From: Bacteroidetes bacterium HGW-Bacteroidetes-6
GTDB lineage: Bacteria; Bacteroidota; Bacteroidia; Bacteroidales; DTU049
Reading direction: 5' to 3'
Assembly (NCBI GenBank): GCA_002842495.1
Contig: PHDB01000047.1
Coordinates: 1-35,208 of the forward strand
Length of the DNA stretch: 35,208 nucleotides
A program made the position numbers and the translations under genes. The notes beneath the pieces are model-generated. The model was not told the DNA's origin and searched no databases. It was given only the letters and a program-made list of their open reading frames with translations. Positions 8,965 through 17,400 of the stretch are shown piece after piece (the stretch's first letter is position 1; every line of letters starts with the position of its first letter).

Positions 8965-10581
8965 TCAAAACGACAACTTTAAATTTGTCCAGAATTGATC
9001 GCGTAGTTCGAGCCATTTAGTGGCCGATGATCTGTAGAAGTCGGCGGTGTATAAGGTAAGATATTCGCGGCATTTTTGAGTTGGATTGCCAGCTTCAGCA
9101 TTCTTTTTATCTTCTTTTAATAATTCGGCGGCTTTTGTTTCGATGGCCGAAAGATCATTAAAGGCTTTTTCTTCGTATTGCATCAAAGCCGGCTCAATAA
9201 GTTTGCGACCTTCGCCCCAGCGAACAGTTGCAAGCCGGTTGGCCTGCCGATATTGCCAATGTGCCGAATTTTCATTGAAATTGAATTGCCCGCAATAGTT
9301 GAACTCTTCGGGGAGCGAAAGTGTGCCGCAAAAGATGGGAATGCGTGGACTTTCGGCAGGATTGTCGAACGAAAACCATGAAATTCCACCATATTCGTCG
9401 GGTAGCCAGTCGCGTAATTGAGCTACAAAGCTGTATGCACACCATGCGACAGCACAGGTTCGCTTAAATTCAACTGCTCCCGGATCGAGGAAGTTTGCCA
9501 TACCCATCATTTCTCGTCGCATCCAGGGGTTGGCATATGGCGAAGTGATTGTGTCGTTAACCCATTTTCCGGTGCTGTCTTTTCGTTGTTGAACAAGGTT
9601 CAGATTCTGAGTCATGTCCCACGGTGTCCCTTCGAAAGTGGAACGAAGCAATGCCATCACGTCGCGAACACTTACTTTTTTGTCAGGTTTCACCGAAAAC
9701 GGAAGTTCTTCTGAATTATAATCGAGGTTAAGCGAAGGGGCTAAACGGGTGAGAATAAAATACTCGCGAATTTGAAAAGGTTTGGCCCCACTGTATGCTT
9801 TCCAAAATTTAAAAGGTTCTTCGCCATCCCAGAATTTCATTCGTTTGGCAACCTCAAATACATTTTCGGAAGCCATAAAATAATCGGACTTTTTCAGATC
9901 GATAGTACTGATGCGGCTGATATTGGCGCAAACTCCCACGTGGTCGTCGGGAATACGTTGTGCAGCCCAAACGCCTCCAATTTTGTCGGGGCCTTCTCCG
10001 AAAATTTCCATAACCCAGACTTCTTTTTTATCGGCAATAGTAATGCATTCTCCGGCGTCGGCATAGCCAAATTCATGAATCAGTTCACCAATCAAAACTA
10101 TTGCTTGCCGGGCAGTGCTGCATCGCTGCAAAGCAATGGCTTCCAGATTTTCAATCAGGAAAAGGCCTTTGTCGTTTTTAAGCTCGGAGCGGCCCGAAAT
10201 AGTGCTTTCGCCAATGGCCAGCTGCTTTTCGTTCAAACAAGGATAGGCTGTGTTGAGATAAGCATAGGTGTGTTTTACCTGATTAATTTTTCCTTTGAGT
10301 TCGATGCCCCGCGTATCCCATGGAGTCTCGGTGTGCATGGTTCCCCAAAAAATATTCAAGACGGTGTCGTCGGCAAAGTCGGCAGCTGGAACTATGTTGA
10401 GCCATGTGCGATAGCGTCCGTCGCATGTATGGCTGGTGATAACCGAACCATCGGTAGTTGCTTTTTTGCCAGCCATAATACTGGTGCAGCTTTCGGATAT
10501 GGGGAATTCGTCGGGTTCCTGTGCAGGGACAAATGTTGAGAATAAGAAAAATAATGCGACTGAAAATAAGATATGTTTCAT
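8965..10581 (-). CDS. Secreted dipeptidase, peptidase family C69
   Basis: The 538-residue protein starts at ATG 10581 with a signal peptide (MKHILFSVALFFLFSTFVPA, then QE). It then shows the C69 N-terminal signature CTSIMAGKKATTDGS. Cys32 would be the catalytic residue of this Ntn-hydrolase family (PepD-type dipeptidases). Further family-like segments are SHTCDG, YADAGECITIADKKEVWVME, PWDMTQNL and GGISWFSFDNPAESP. It probably degrades short peptides in the periplasm or outside the cell. The frame extends upstream to 10665, but the extra residues precede the signal peptide and overlap the promoter at 10603-10637. It is monocistronic, with a REP-like repeat cluster upstream. Confidence 0.88.
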   Translation of the reverse strand: MKHILFSVALFFLFSTFVPAQEPDEFPISESCTSIMAGKKATTDGSVITSHTCDGRYRTWLNIVPAADFADDTVLNIFWGTMHTETPWDTRGIELKGKINQVKHTYAYLNTAYPCLNEKQLAIGESTISGRSELKNDKGLFLIENLEAIALQRCSTARQAIVLIGELIHEFGYADAGECITIADKKEVWVMEIFGEGPDKIGGVWAAQRIPDDHVGVCANISRISTIDLKKSDYFMASENVFEVAKRMKFWDGEEPFKFWKAYSGAKPFQIREYFILTRLAPSLNLDYNSEELPFSVKPDKKVSVRDVMALLRSTFEGTPWDMTQNLNLVQQRKDSTGKWVNDTITSPYANPWMRREMMGMANFLDPGAVEFKRTCAVAWCAYSFVAQLRDWLPDEYGGISWFSFDNPAESPRIPIFCGTLSLPEEFNYCGQFNFNENSAHWQYRQANRLATVRWGEGRKLIEPALMQYEEKAFNDLSAIETKAAELLKEDKKNAEAGNPTQKCREYLTLYTADFYRSSATKWLELRDQFWTNLKLSF

Positions 10582-10602
10582 TGTTGTTTGTTGTATGCGA
10601 GA

Positions 10603-10637
10603 CAAAAATAAACAGATTTTTCTGTTTTCGTTCCAAA
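10603..10637 (-). promoter_or_regulatory. Promoter of the C69 dipeptidase gene
   Basis: The minus strand shows TTTG (10634-10637), a 23-bp gap and TATTTTTG (10603-10610), matching TTTG / TAnnTTTG. It sits about 20 bp upstream of the ATG at 10581 and supports that start. Confidence 0.55.
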
Positions 10638-10693
10638 TGCAGAAATCATCTGTCCCGGTTTTCAATATAAAAAGCTGTTATGCTTCGTTTTTC

Positions 10694-10774
10694 GTCATGC
10701 TTCGACAAGCTCAGCATGACTATAATATTGAAAATAAGACAAAAATCAGTCACACTGAGCTCCGTCGATGTGTG
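10694..10774. repeat. REP-like hairpin unit, copy 1
   Basis: The first half holds an 8-bp perfect inverted repeat, GTCATGCT (10694-10701) and AGCATGAC (10713-10720), around TTCGACAAGCTC. The second half holds CACAC (10751-10755) and GTGTG (10770-10774) around TGAGCTCCGTCGA. The second half is close to the reverse complement of the first, so the whole unit is a larger imperfect palindrome. Confidence 0.7.
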
Positions 10775-10816
10775 ATATATCGGAAGAATTATTTTATCGG
10801 GGATACTTCGTTTTTT

Positions 10817-10900
10817 GTCATGCTTCGACAAGCTCTGGATGACTACATTTTAGAATAAAAAACTATGACTATCAGTCACACTGGGCTCCGCCGAAGTATG
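10817..10900. repeat. REP-like hairpin unit, copy 2
   Basis: This is a diverged second copy of the 10694-10774 unit in the same order and orientation. GTCAT (10817-10821) and ATGAC (10839-10843) surround GCTTCGACAAGCTCTGG. A CAGTCACACTGGGCTCCGCC / GAAGTATG half follows at about 10873-10900. The copies are about 120 bp apart and fill the gap between the C69 gene and the next gene. Confidence 0.65.
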
Positions 10901-10946
10901 GCTGCTTTTTTATACTCAATCACGGATATGTTCAGGAACAGTAGTG

Positions 10947-12062
10947 TTATTTTTGTTTTCGCTTGCTTCGTTCAGCAACCAACGCATTCAAAATACGCTG
11001 TTCCTGTTCGGAAAGTTGAATTTGATCGGCCTTGAGGTTGGGGTCGGGAATGTACCAGATGCAATTTTTAAAAATAGTAGCAGCTTCCTCGTTTTTTATG
11101 AGTAAACCATGCTTTACATATAAATAATTGATGAGCATTTGAATAGTTTCGTTGCTGTATTCCTCGAAATCGTATTCATATTCACTGTCGGTGGTGTAAA
11201 GCAGATCCATCATGAATGGAAGTTCCAGTCCCGGATTGAATTTGGGAAGTTCTTCGAGAATAATATGTTGGGAAGGGATCGTAATAGTGAGGTCGTAATC
11301 GGGAGCAAAATTGATGGATTGAAAACGAAGTAAACCACTACGCATGAACGTATTGCCCCAACCCGCATAATTTTCATCTGCCAGCTTGCCGATTCCCATA
11401 ATTTGCCACAAAGCCGGACGATTGTCGTTGTAGAATGTAGCCGGCACTCTCATGTAAGTTTCGGGAGCCTCAATGTATAATTCGAAATCGCCGATGGCAT
11501 CTTTCGACCACATTTTTCCGGTTGTCAGTCGGTAATTAAATCTCTCTTCGTAGATGGAAGAAAACCCCTTGAAAATATAATGGTGTTGAATGATGTTTTT
11601 CCCATGTTGGAAATGCACATTAAAGTAATAGACATAATCGAAACCCGACTCAGAACCTGCAACTTCTGAATTAAAGCCGGTACTGTCGAATCGGGCAACT
11701 TCATACGGAAGTAATTGCCCGTTTACCATCACCATGAATTCGTTAATGAAAGGATGACGAAGCGGCAGCCCTTTTCGGGAAACACTTCCGGGCAAATCTT
11801 CATCCATGAATGCTTCGTCGGACGAAGGAGGAGTTACAAAGCCGACAATTTCGTCGCGTGTTTCGCCCGGATTGTAGAACTCAAAATAAACATTTACTTC
11901 AAATCCGTCAGGAATGCGTTTCAGAAACAATACTTCTTTCTGCATTTCGATGCTTGTTTCTTTCATCGGCATCAAATTGCCACCGTTTGAATAAAACATT
12001 CCATCGTTGCAGTATGCTGAAGAAATTATCGCAAAAGCCAAAAATGAAAACAGTCTTCTCAT
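10947..12062 (-). CDS. Exported DUF4424-like protein with C-terminal YARHG-like domain
   Basis: The 371-residue protein starts with a signal peptide (MRRLFSFLAFAIISSAYC). The N-terminal region (NDGMFYSNGGNLMPMKETSIEMQKEVL...) and following beta-rich part resemble DUF4424, which reads as an extracytoplasmic family of unknown function. Residues about 308-335 (INYLYVKHGLLIKNEEAATIF ... WYIPDPN) match the YARHG pattern, a small extracellular domain with a YxxHG core and WY-P end. The end is a charged tail. The ATG at 12062 fits the signal peptide directly. It lies downstream of, and in the same direction as, the acyl-CoA synthetase with about 80 bp between them, so co-transcription is possible. 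The function is unknown. Confidence 0.65.
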   Translation of the reverse strand: MRRLFSFLAFAIISSAYCNDGMFYSNGGNLMPMKETSIEMQKEVLFLKRIPDGFEVNVYFEFYNPGETRDEIVGFVTPPSSDEAFMDEDLPGSVSRKGLPLRHPFINEFMVMVNGQLLPYEVARFDSTGFNSEVAGSESGFDYVYYFNVHFQHGKNIIQHHYIFKGFSSIYEERFNYRLTTGKMWSKDAIGDFELYIEAPETYMRVPATFYNDNRPALWQIMGIGKLADENYAGWGNTFMRSGLLRFQSINFAPDYDLTITIPSQHIILEELPKFNPGLELPFMMDLLYTTDSEYEYDFEEYSNETIQMLINYLYVKHGLLIKNEEAATIFKNCIWYIPDPNLKADQIQLSEQEQRILNALVAERSKRKQK

Positions 12063-12141
12063 TCTATTTTTTTGTAAAAGTAAAAATATTTATTAAAATC
12101 AAAATAATTGTATGTTTCAGCGATACAAAATGCAAATCTGC

Positions 12142-13746
12142 CTATTGATACATGAATCTCTTTATTTTTTGCGTTGCTGTTTTTTCAAAAGGAACTGCCT
12201 GAAATACAATCGATTGAATTTGCGATAGTTGACTCACGTGTGCATTCACATATTGTCGGATTTCCTCGAGAATTTCAGATTTCCTGGCATCAATAGCATC
12301 GAGTAACAGATTGAATTGCTGTTCGAGTTCTTCCATGTTGAGTTGTACCAAGGCCACAAGTTTGCCTTTTCGTTCAATAACAAGTGACTCGGCAACAAAA
12401 CGATGGTTGTTTATCAACGCTTCGATGTCTTCGGGATAAATATTTTTTCCTGTTGACGTGATGATGATATTTTTTAGCCGACCGCGTATATACAAGTAGT
12501 TTCGTTTATCTATTTTTCCTAAGTCACCGGTTTTAAGCCAACCATCAGGGGTGATTACTTCCGATGTCAGTTCCGGTTCCCGATAATAGCCTTTCATTAC
12601 ATTGGGACCTTTGGCCCAGATTTCACCTTCACCGGTTTTAGGATCAGGATTTTCGATTTTTAGTTCAACTCCAAACAGCGCCGGTCCGGTCGATTCGAAT
12701 CGGGTGTGTTGACCATTGGCACCTGCCAGCAAAGGAGCTGATTCAGTAAGCCCGTAGCCAATTGCGTACGGAAACCGGGCTTCTTTCAGAAAGCGTTCTA
12801 CAGTAGGATTGAGCTTGGCCCCGCCAATGCCGAAAAATTTAATTTCTCCGCCAAATGTTTTCATGAGCTTTTTCCCGGCCATCCGATGCAAAAGTTTTCT
12901 GAAAGGACCAATTTTGTATAATGTCCTGAGAACAATCCCTTTTGTCAATTGCGGCTTGATTCGCATCCGAAACATCTTTTCGATAATGAGCGGAACGGTA
13001 AGCATCAGTGTCGGCCTGATCTGTAATAGTACAGGAAGTAACACCGATGCCGTGGGAGCTTTCCTCAAATAGTAAATACATGCACCATTGAATACCGGAA
13101 ACAAAAAACCCAGAGAGTTTTCGTAGGTATGTGCCATGGGTAAAACCGACAAAAAGCGGTCTGTAGAATTGATGGGTTGAATGTTTCTGCTGTGCCATGC
13201 AACATGAGAGATGTTTCTGTGCGTAAGCATCACTCCTTTAGCCCGGCCTGTTGTTCCCGACGTATATATAATGGCTGCAAGATCATCTTCGGTTACGTCC
13301 GAATTGGCAAAATCGAAAATCCTGTTAGTCGTGTCATTGTTTGCCAACAAGTCTTCTAAAATTACAATTCGACCTGGTTGGGTGAATTTGGAAGAGGTTA
13401 TTTTAGCAGCATTTGTTTGACTGGTAAAAAGGATTTCTGTTCCGGAATGACGTAATATTATTTCGGCGTCGGCCGGAGGAACTTCGGGGAGAAGGGGTAC
13501 AACTACAGCACCCATGCATGTTATTGCAAGATATGCAATGCCCCATTGGGGTGAATTTGAGCCCCAAATTGCAACCCGGTCGCCTTTGCTGATGTTGTTT
13601 TCTTGAAGATACGAAATGGTAGAGCTTATTTTAAGCGCCAATTCTTGATACGAAACAGGCTTTTCGTCGGTGAACGAAAGTGCATCATGTCCGGAAAACT
13701 GATAAACCGCATCATTGAAAAAATGCGGTATGGTGTATTTTATCAT
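12142..13746 (-). CDS. Long-chain fatty-acid--CoA ligase (AMP-binding enzyme)
   Basis: The 534-residue protein belongs to the acyl-adenylate-forming superfamily. The A3 motif YTSGTTGRAKGVMLTH, the A5 motif GYGLTESAP, the A7 motif GWLKTGDLG and the C-terminal GRLKNIIITSTGKNIYPEDIE are all present in order. The final ATQKIKRF Lys is the A10-like catalytic position. It would activate a fatty acid with ATP and load it on CoA for lipid synthesis or degradation. The start ATG 13746 (IKYTIPHFF) fits the family N-terminus; a TTG 21 bp upstream overlaps the likely -7 box. It is divergent from the tetR-like gene at 13941, so one regulator could control both, although this is inference. Confidence 0.9.
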   Translation of the reverse strand: MIKYTIPHFFNDAVYQFSGHDALSFTDEKPVSYQELALKISSTISYLQENNISKGDRVAIWGSNSPQWGIAYLAITCMGAVVVPLLPEVPPADAEIILRHSGTEILFTSQTNAAKITSSKFTQPGRIVILEDLLANNDTTNRIFDFANSDVTEDDLAAIIYTSGTTGRAKGVMLTHRNISHVAWHSRNIQPINSTDRFLSVLPMAHTYENSLGFLFPVFNGACIYYLRKAPTASVLLPVLLQIRPTLMLTVPLIIEKMFRMRIKPQLTKGIVLRTLYKIGPFRKLLHRMAGKKLMKTFGGEIKFFGIGGAKLNPTVERFLKEARFPYAIGYGLTESAPLLAGANGQHTRFESTGPALFGVELKIENPDPKTGEGEIWAKGPNVMKGYYREPELTSEVITPDGWLKTGDLGKIDKRNYLYIRGRLKNIIITSTGKNIYPEDIEALINNHRFVAESLVIERKGKLVALVQLNMEELEQQFNLLLDAIDARKSEILEEIRQYVNAHVSQLSQIQSIVFQAVPFEKTATQKIKRFMYQ

Positions 13747-13764
13747 TGCATCACAATAGTATTG

Positions 13765-13772
13765 CAAAGGTA
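13765..13772 (-). promoter_or_regulatory. Possible -7 element of the acyl-CoA ligase gene
   Basis: The minus strand reads TACCTTTG (TAnnTTTG) 18 bp upstream of the ATG at 13746. No clear -33 box was seen. Confidence 0.4.
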
Positions 13773-13892
13773 GTGTATTTTACTGTTAATCGGTTCAGAG
13801 CCTGATATTGAATTGTGGAATATGGCTAATCTGTAAAAATTTAACCGTCTGATAACAAAAAACAATAAGCATGAATTAAAAATAATTGTAAT

Positions 13893-13910
13893 TTTGACCA
13901 CTTGGTTAAA
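13893..13910. promoter_or_regulatory. Candidate TetR operator
   Basis: TTTGACCA-CT-TGGTTAAA is an 18-bp inverted repeat with one mismatch in 8-bp arms, lying 30 bp before the tetR-like ATG. It overlaps a TAATTTTG (-7 type, 13889-13896) box, so binding would block the operon promoter. This is the arrangement expected for autorepression by the adjacent TetR protein. Confidence 0.55.
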
Positions 13911-13940
13911 TCAAATGGATTATCTAAATAATTAAAACGT

Positions 13941-14570
13941 ATGGTCAATTCAGCAATCCCTGACAAATCAACGGAATTGCAAATTCTGGAGGCTGCCCGT
14001 GAGGTGTTTCTCGAAAAAGGCTTTGATGGTGCACGTATGCAGGAAATTGCCAACAAAGCCGGAATAAATAAAGCTTTGCTTCATTACTATTTTCGAACAA
14101 AAGAGAAGTTGTTTATGGGTATTTTTGTTGAAGCTATTGGGCAGCTTATTCCTCGCGTTCAGTCGGCAGTTCAGTATTCAACTTCTTTTCGCGATTTGGT
14201 AACCATTTTTGTGCATTCTTATCACGATATCATGGAAGCCAATCCGTATTTGCCTGTATTTGTAGTTCGCGAAATCAATCGCATGCCCGAACTGGTTGTG
14301 GATATGATGAAAAATAAAGGATTCGATGTAGGGATGATAAAAATGATTATTTCTTTTCAGGTATCTCAGGGGAATATCAGGCCAGTCGATCCGGTGCAGT
14401 TTCTGATATCATTGATTGGTCAATGTATTTTTCCGTTTATTGGAATGCCATTATTGAAAGGTGTTTTGCTCGAAAATAGTCACGAGGCGGCAGAAAAGCT
14501 GATGCTTGAACGACGTGAATTTGTAATTGAATTTGTATTAAAAGGACTCGATTATGTGGAAGAAAAGTAA
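13941..14570 (+). CDS. TetR/AcrR-family repressor of the efflux operon
   Basis: The 209-residue protein has a TetR-type helix-turn-helix in the first 60 residues (ILEAAREVFLEKGFDGARMQEIANKAGINKALLHYYFRTKEKLF), followed by an all-helical ligand-binding domain. It opens an operon whose next gene overlaps it by 17 bp (ATG 14554), so it is translated with the efflux genes. A candidate operator overlaps its own promoter. It most likely represses the operon until a toxic compound binds. The ligand cannot be told from sequence. Confidence 0.9.
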   Translation: MVNSAIPDKSTELQILEAAREVFLEKGFDGARMQEIANKAGINKALLHYYFRTKEKLFMGIFVEAIGQLIPRVQSAVQYSTSFRDLVTIFVHSYHDIMEANPYLPVFVVREINRMPELVVDMMKNKGFDVGMIKMIISFQVSQGNIRPVDPVQFLISLIGQCIFPFIGMPLLKGVLLENSHEAAEKLMLERREFVIEFVLKGLDYVEEK

Positions 14571-15816
14571 TCTTTGGCTGTTTTTGATGTTTGCATCTGT
14601 TGTGTTGCAAGCTCAGCAGCTTACACTCGACGAAGCAGTGTTGCAGGCCCGGCTGGCCTATCCGTTATTAAAGCAACAACAGTTATTCGATCAGGCCTCG
14701 GCTCTGAAAAATAAAAACATCAACTCCAACTGGATGCCAACGGTAAGTATTAATGCTCAGGCTACATATCAGAGCGATGTGACAGCTTTACCTATTAGTT
14801 TGCCGGGTATTGATATTCCTGAATTGAAAAAGGATATGTATAAGATGACGCTTGATGTGCAACAACTTATATATGATGGCGGGCTTTCGTCGGCGCAACG
14901 CGACATTGAGGCGGCCGATCTGGCTATTTCGCAGGAAAGTCTGAATGCTGATCTGAAAAAGATTGAGCTCATGACATCTGATGTGTATTTCAGTATTCTG
15001 ACGCTGAGAAAGAGTCGCGAACAAATGATTCTGATGCAGGATGAATTGAATCAGCAAATAAGCTTAATGGAGTCGCGTGTAAAAAACGGCGTTGTGTTGC
15101 AAAGTTCGGCTGATTTAATGCGTGTTGAGCAACTATCGCTCAAACAGAAAATAAGCGATCTCGACGAATTGATACAAGCCAATTTCGATATGCTTGGAAC
15201 TTTACTTTCAACGCCTGTTTCCGAAACAACTGAAATGGCGGTACCCTCAAGTGCTATTGTAGCTTATGATCTGAAACTGGAAACTCCGGAATTAAAATTA
15301 TTTGAGCTGAATCAGTCGAAGCTAAGCAGTAGTCAGGATATGCTAAAAGTCAGAAATATGCCAATGGTGGCAGCATTTGGGCAAGCCGGCTATGGTCGTC
15401 CGGGATTGAATATGTTTACAACGCAGTTCGATATGTGGTATCTGGTGGGGGTGAAAGCAAGTTGGAGTTTGTGGAAGGGAGGGAGCAACAAGCGCGAACA
15501 GCAGATTTTGCAGATTCAGAGACAGTCAATCGACATACAACGCGAAGCATATATTACGAAAATGGAATTAGCCCGTAGTGCGCAATGGCAAAAGATCGAA
15601 AGTCTTAATAACCAGCTTTCAACCGATGAACAGATTCTTGAACTTCGGATCTCAATTCTGAAAAGTTATGAGTCTCAGCTTGAAGGTGGCGTTATAACAG
15701 CGACCGACTATTTGAATCAGCTGAACAATAAAACGGCGGCAGCCATCACACTCGAAATGCATCGCATTCAACTTGCAAAGGAACAATACAATTATCTCAG
15801 AACTTTTGGAAAATAA
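14554..15816 (+). CDS. TolC-like outer-membrane efflux protein
   Basis: The 420-residue protein has a signal peptide (about residues 1-20, ending VVLQAQ) and LTLDEAVLQARLAYPLLKQ, the standard start of an outer-membrane efflux protein repeat. Long heptad-rich helical stretches and the DVQQLIYDGGLSSAQRDIEAA and SWSLWKGGSNKREQ segments correspond to the two repeats of the TolC barrel-tunnel fold. It would provide the outer-membrane exit duct for the pump encoded downstream. It overlaps tetR by 17 bp, and the HlyD-like gene starts 6 bp after its stop. Confidence 0.9.
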   Translation: MWKKSNLWLFLMFASVVLQAQQLTLDEAVLQARLAYPLLKQQQLFDQASALKNKNINSNWMPTVSINAQATYQSDVTALPISLPGIDIPELKKDMYKMTLDVQQLIYDGGLSSAQRDIEAADLAISQESLNADLKKIELMTSDVYFSILTLRKSREQMILMQDELNQQISLMESRVKNGVVLQSSADLMRVEQLSLKQKISDLDELIQANFDMLGTLLSTPVSETTEMAVPSSAIVAYDLKLETPELKLFELNQSKLSSSQDMLKVRNMPMVAAFGQAGYGRPGLNMFTTQFDMWYLVGVKASWSLWKGGSNKREQQILQIQRQSIDIQREAYITKMELARSAQWQKIESLNNQLSTDEQILELRISILKSYESQLEGGVITATDYLNQLNNKTAAAITLEMHRIQLAKEQYNYLRTFGK

Positions 15817-15822
15817 TAAACT

Positions 15823-16710
15823 ATGAAAAAATACATTTTTCTCTTGTCGTTGCCGCTGGTGTTGCTATCGTGCGGAAAAAGCAATGAAGAAGCCGATGCA
15901 TACGGCAATTTTGAAAGCGACGAAATCATTGTTTCGTCCGAAGTGAGTGGCAAAATCATTAATATGCAGCTCGAAGAGGGCGATGTGCTGAATGAGGGTG
16001 ATGTGATTGCTGTAATAGATACTGTACCTCTTGTTCTTAAACTCGATGTTTTAATGGCGCAGCGAAGAGCTGTGATGTCGCGCACCGGAAATGTTTCAAC
16101 GTCGGCCGAGGTGCTGATTCAGCAAAAATCGAACTTGCAGAAAGAATTAGAGCGAGTTGATAAATTGTTGAGCGATGGTGCGGCAACGCAAAAGCAAAAG
16201 GATGATATTGTTTATCAAATCAGTGTTATCGATCGCCAGATAGCAAACGTTCGTTCGCAGGGTTCTCCCATTGGAGCCGAAGCAGGATCGGTCGATGCGC
16301 AGATTGAGCAAATTATTGATCAGATTCAAAGGTCAACAATAACAAGCCCAATATCAGCAACTGTATTGACTCAGTATTTAAATGAAGGCGAAATTGCTGT
16401 TGCCGGAAAGCCATTGGTGAAGATTGCCAACCTGAAAATTATGTATTTGAAAGCGTATGTGAGCGGTTCGCAGTTGTCGGAAGTGAAACTGAATCAGAAA
16501 GTGACTGTTCGGATTGATAATGGGGAAGATGGATACAAGGAATATGAAGGAATTGTTACGTGGATCAGCCAGCAGGCAGAGTTTACTCCCAAGATTATTC
16601 AAACCAAAGAAGAACGGGTCAATCTGGTGTATGCAATCAAGGTGAAAGTAATAAATGATGGCTCTGTCAAAATTGGTATGCCGGGCGAAGTTTTGTTTAG
16701 TTCAAAATAA
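15823..16710 (+). CDS. HlyD/YbhG-like membrane-fusion lipoprotein
   Basis: The 295-residue protein has a lipoprotein signal peptide with lipobox LLSC (Cys17). A lipoyl-like half (IIVSSEVSGKIINMQLEEGDVLNEGDVIAVID) is followed by a coiled-coil hairpin (about 85-150), a second half-motif (SPISATVLTQYLNEGEIAVAGKPLVKI) and a beta-barrel end. This is the architecture of periplasmic adaptors of ABC and RND pumps; YbhG of the E. coli YbhFSR system is a close functional model. It links the permeases to the TolC-like duct. It starts 6 bp after the tolC-like gene. The transposase-like gene begins 20 bp after its stop and separates it from the ABC genes. Confidence 0.9.
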   Translation: MKKYIFLLSLPLVLLSCGKSNEEADAYGNFESDEIIVSSEVSGKIINMQLEEGDVLNEGDVIAVIDTVPLVLKLDVLMAQRRAVMSRTGNVSTSAEVLIQQKSNLQKELERVDKLLSDGAATQKQKDDIVYQISVIDRQIANVRSQGSPIGAEAGSVDAQIEQIIDQIQRSTITSPISATVLTQYLNEGEIAVAGKPLVKIANLKIMYLKAYVSGSQLSEVKLNQKVTVRIDNGEDGYKEYEGIVTWISQQAEFTPKIIQTKEERVNLVYAIKVKVINDGSVKIGMPGEVLFSSK

Positions 16711-16730
16711 AAAAATAAATAAACAAAACT

Positions 16731-17309
16731 ATGTCAGAAAGAGGCTACAAAATTCGCAATCAAGCAGCAATGCACTTTCTAACATTCCGCGTTGTGTTTT
16801 GGGTTGATGTTTTCACCAGAAAAGAATTCAAAGACGTATTTATCGATACACTGAAGTACTGTATTGAAAATAAAGACTTGGTTTTGTATGAATATGTGAT
16901 TATGCCTGATCATGTTCATTTGCTTGTTTCGAGCAATTGCGGCAATTTGTCTGGTGCTGTACGCGATTTGAAGCGAACTACATCTTCGAAAATCAGAAAA
17001 ATGCTCGATCAAAGTGGCCATTCAAAATTTGCGTGGCTCAAAAATCTATTCAAATTGGCTTCGGAACGAAATCAGCGAGTTGAAAACTTCCAGTTGTGGG
17101 AACACCAAAGTCATCCAATAGAAGTTATCGATTACAGAATGCAAATGGCAATAGAAAAGTACATTCACAACAATCCAGTGAAAGCTGGTTGGGTGAACAA
17201 GCCTGAGGAATATTTGTATTCAAGTGCAAGAAATCATTTCAATCTGGAGGCTGTGATTGATATTGAGTCTTCAAAAATATTGAAAAGTAAAGAAACAAAT
17301 AATAAATAA
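16731..17309 (+). mobile_element. REP-associated tyrosine transposase (RAYT, IS200-like Y1 family)
   Basis: The 192-residue protein is a single-strand HUH transposase of the Y1/REP-associated group. The HUH motif is H61-V-H63 in MPDHVHLLV. The usual C-terminal IEKYIHNNPVKAGWV block contains the likely nucleophile Tyr144. It is intact and in the same direction as the efflux genes, between the adaptor and the ABC ATPase. A perfect 26-bp palindrome starts 9 bp after its stop. RAYTs often act on nearby REP palindromes and are kept as domesticated single-copy genes. No terminal repeats or target duplication were seen on the left side. Confidence 0.88.
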
Positions 17310-17317
17310 CTATCTGT

Positions 17318-17343
17318 CTGTCCGTAGATTAATCTACGGACAG
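17318..17343. repeat. 26-bp perfect palindrome downstream of the RAYT gene
   Basis: The arm CTGTCCGTAGATT (17318-17330) is followed immediately by its exact reverse complement (17331-17343). It could be the REP-like substrate of the adjacent transposase, or a hairpin reducing read-through into the ABC genes. No T-run follows directly on the plus strand. Confidence 0.8.
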
Positions 17344-17350
17344 TAATTTA

Positions 17351-17386
17351 AAAAAAGTAAATTAAAAAAGTAAATTAAAAAGTAAA
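17351..17386. repeat. Short A-rich tandem repeat
   Basis: The 13-bp unit AAAAAAGTAAATT occurs twice exactly (17351-17363, 17364-17376), then once partially to 17386. It lies just before the ABC ATPase start at 17401 and is absent on the other side of the RAYT gene. Confidence 0.75.
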
Positions 17387-17400
17387 AACAAATTGAAAAC

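Noticed and set aside
9772..10539. 255-residue plus-strand ORF
   Set aside because: It is antisense to the C69 dipeptidase gene, which has clear family motifs and a signal peptide. The antisense product has no recognisable features.
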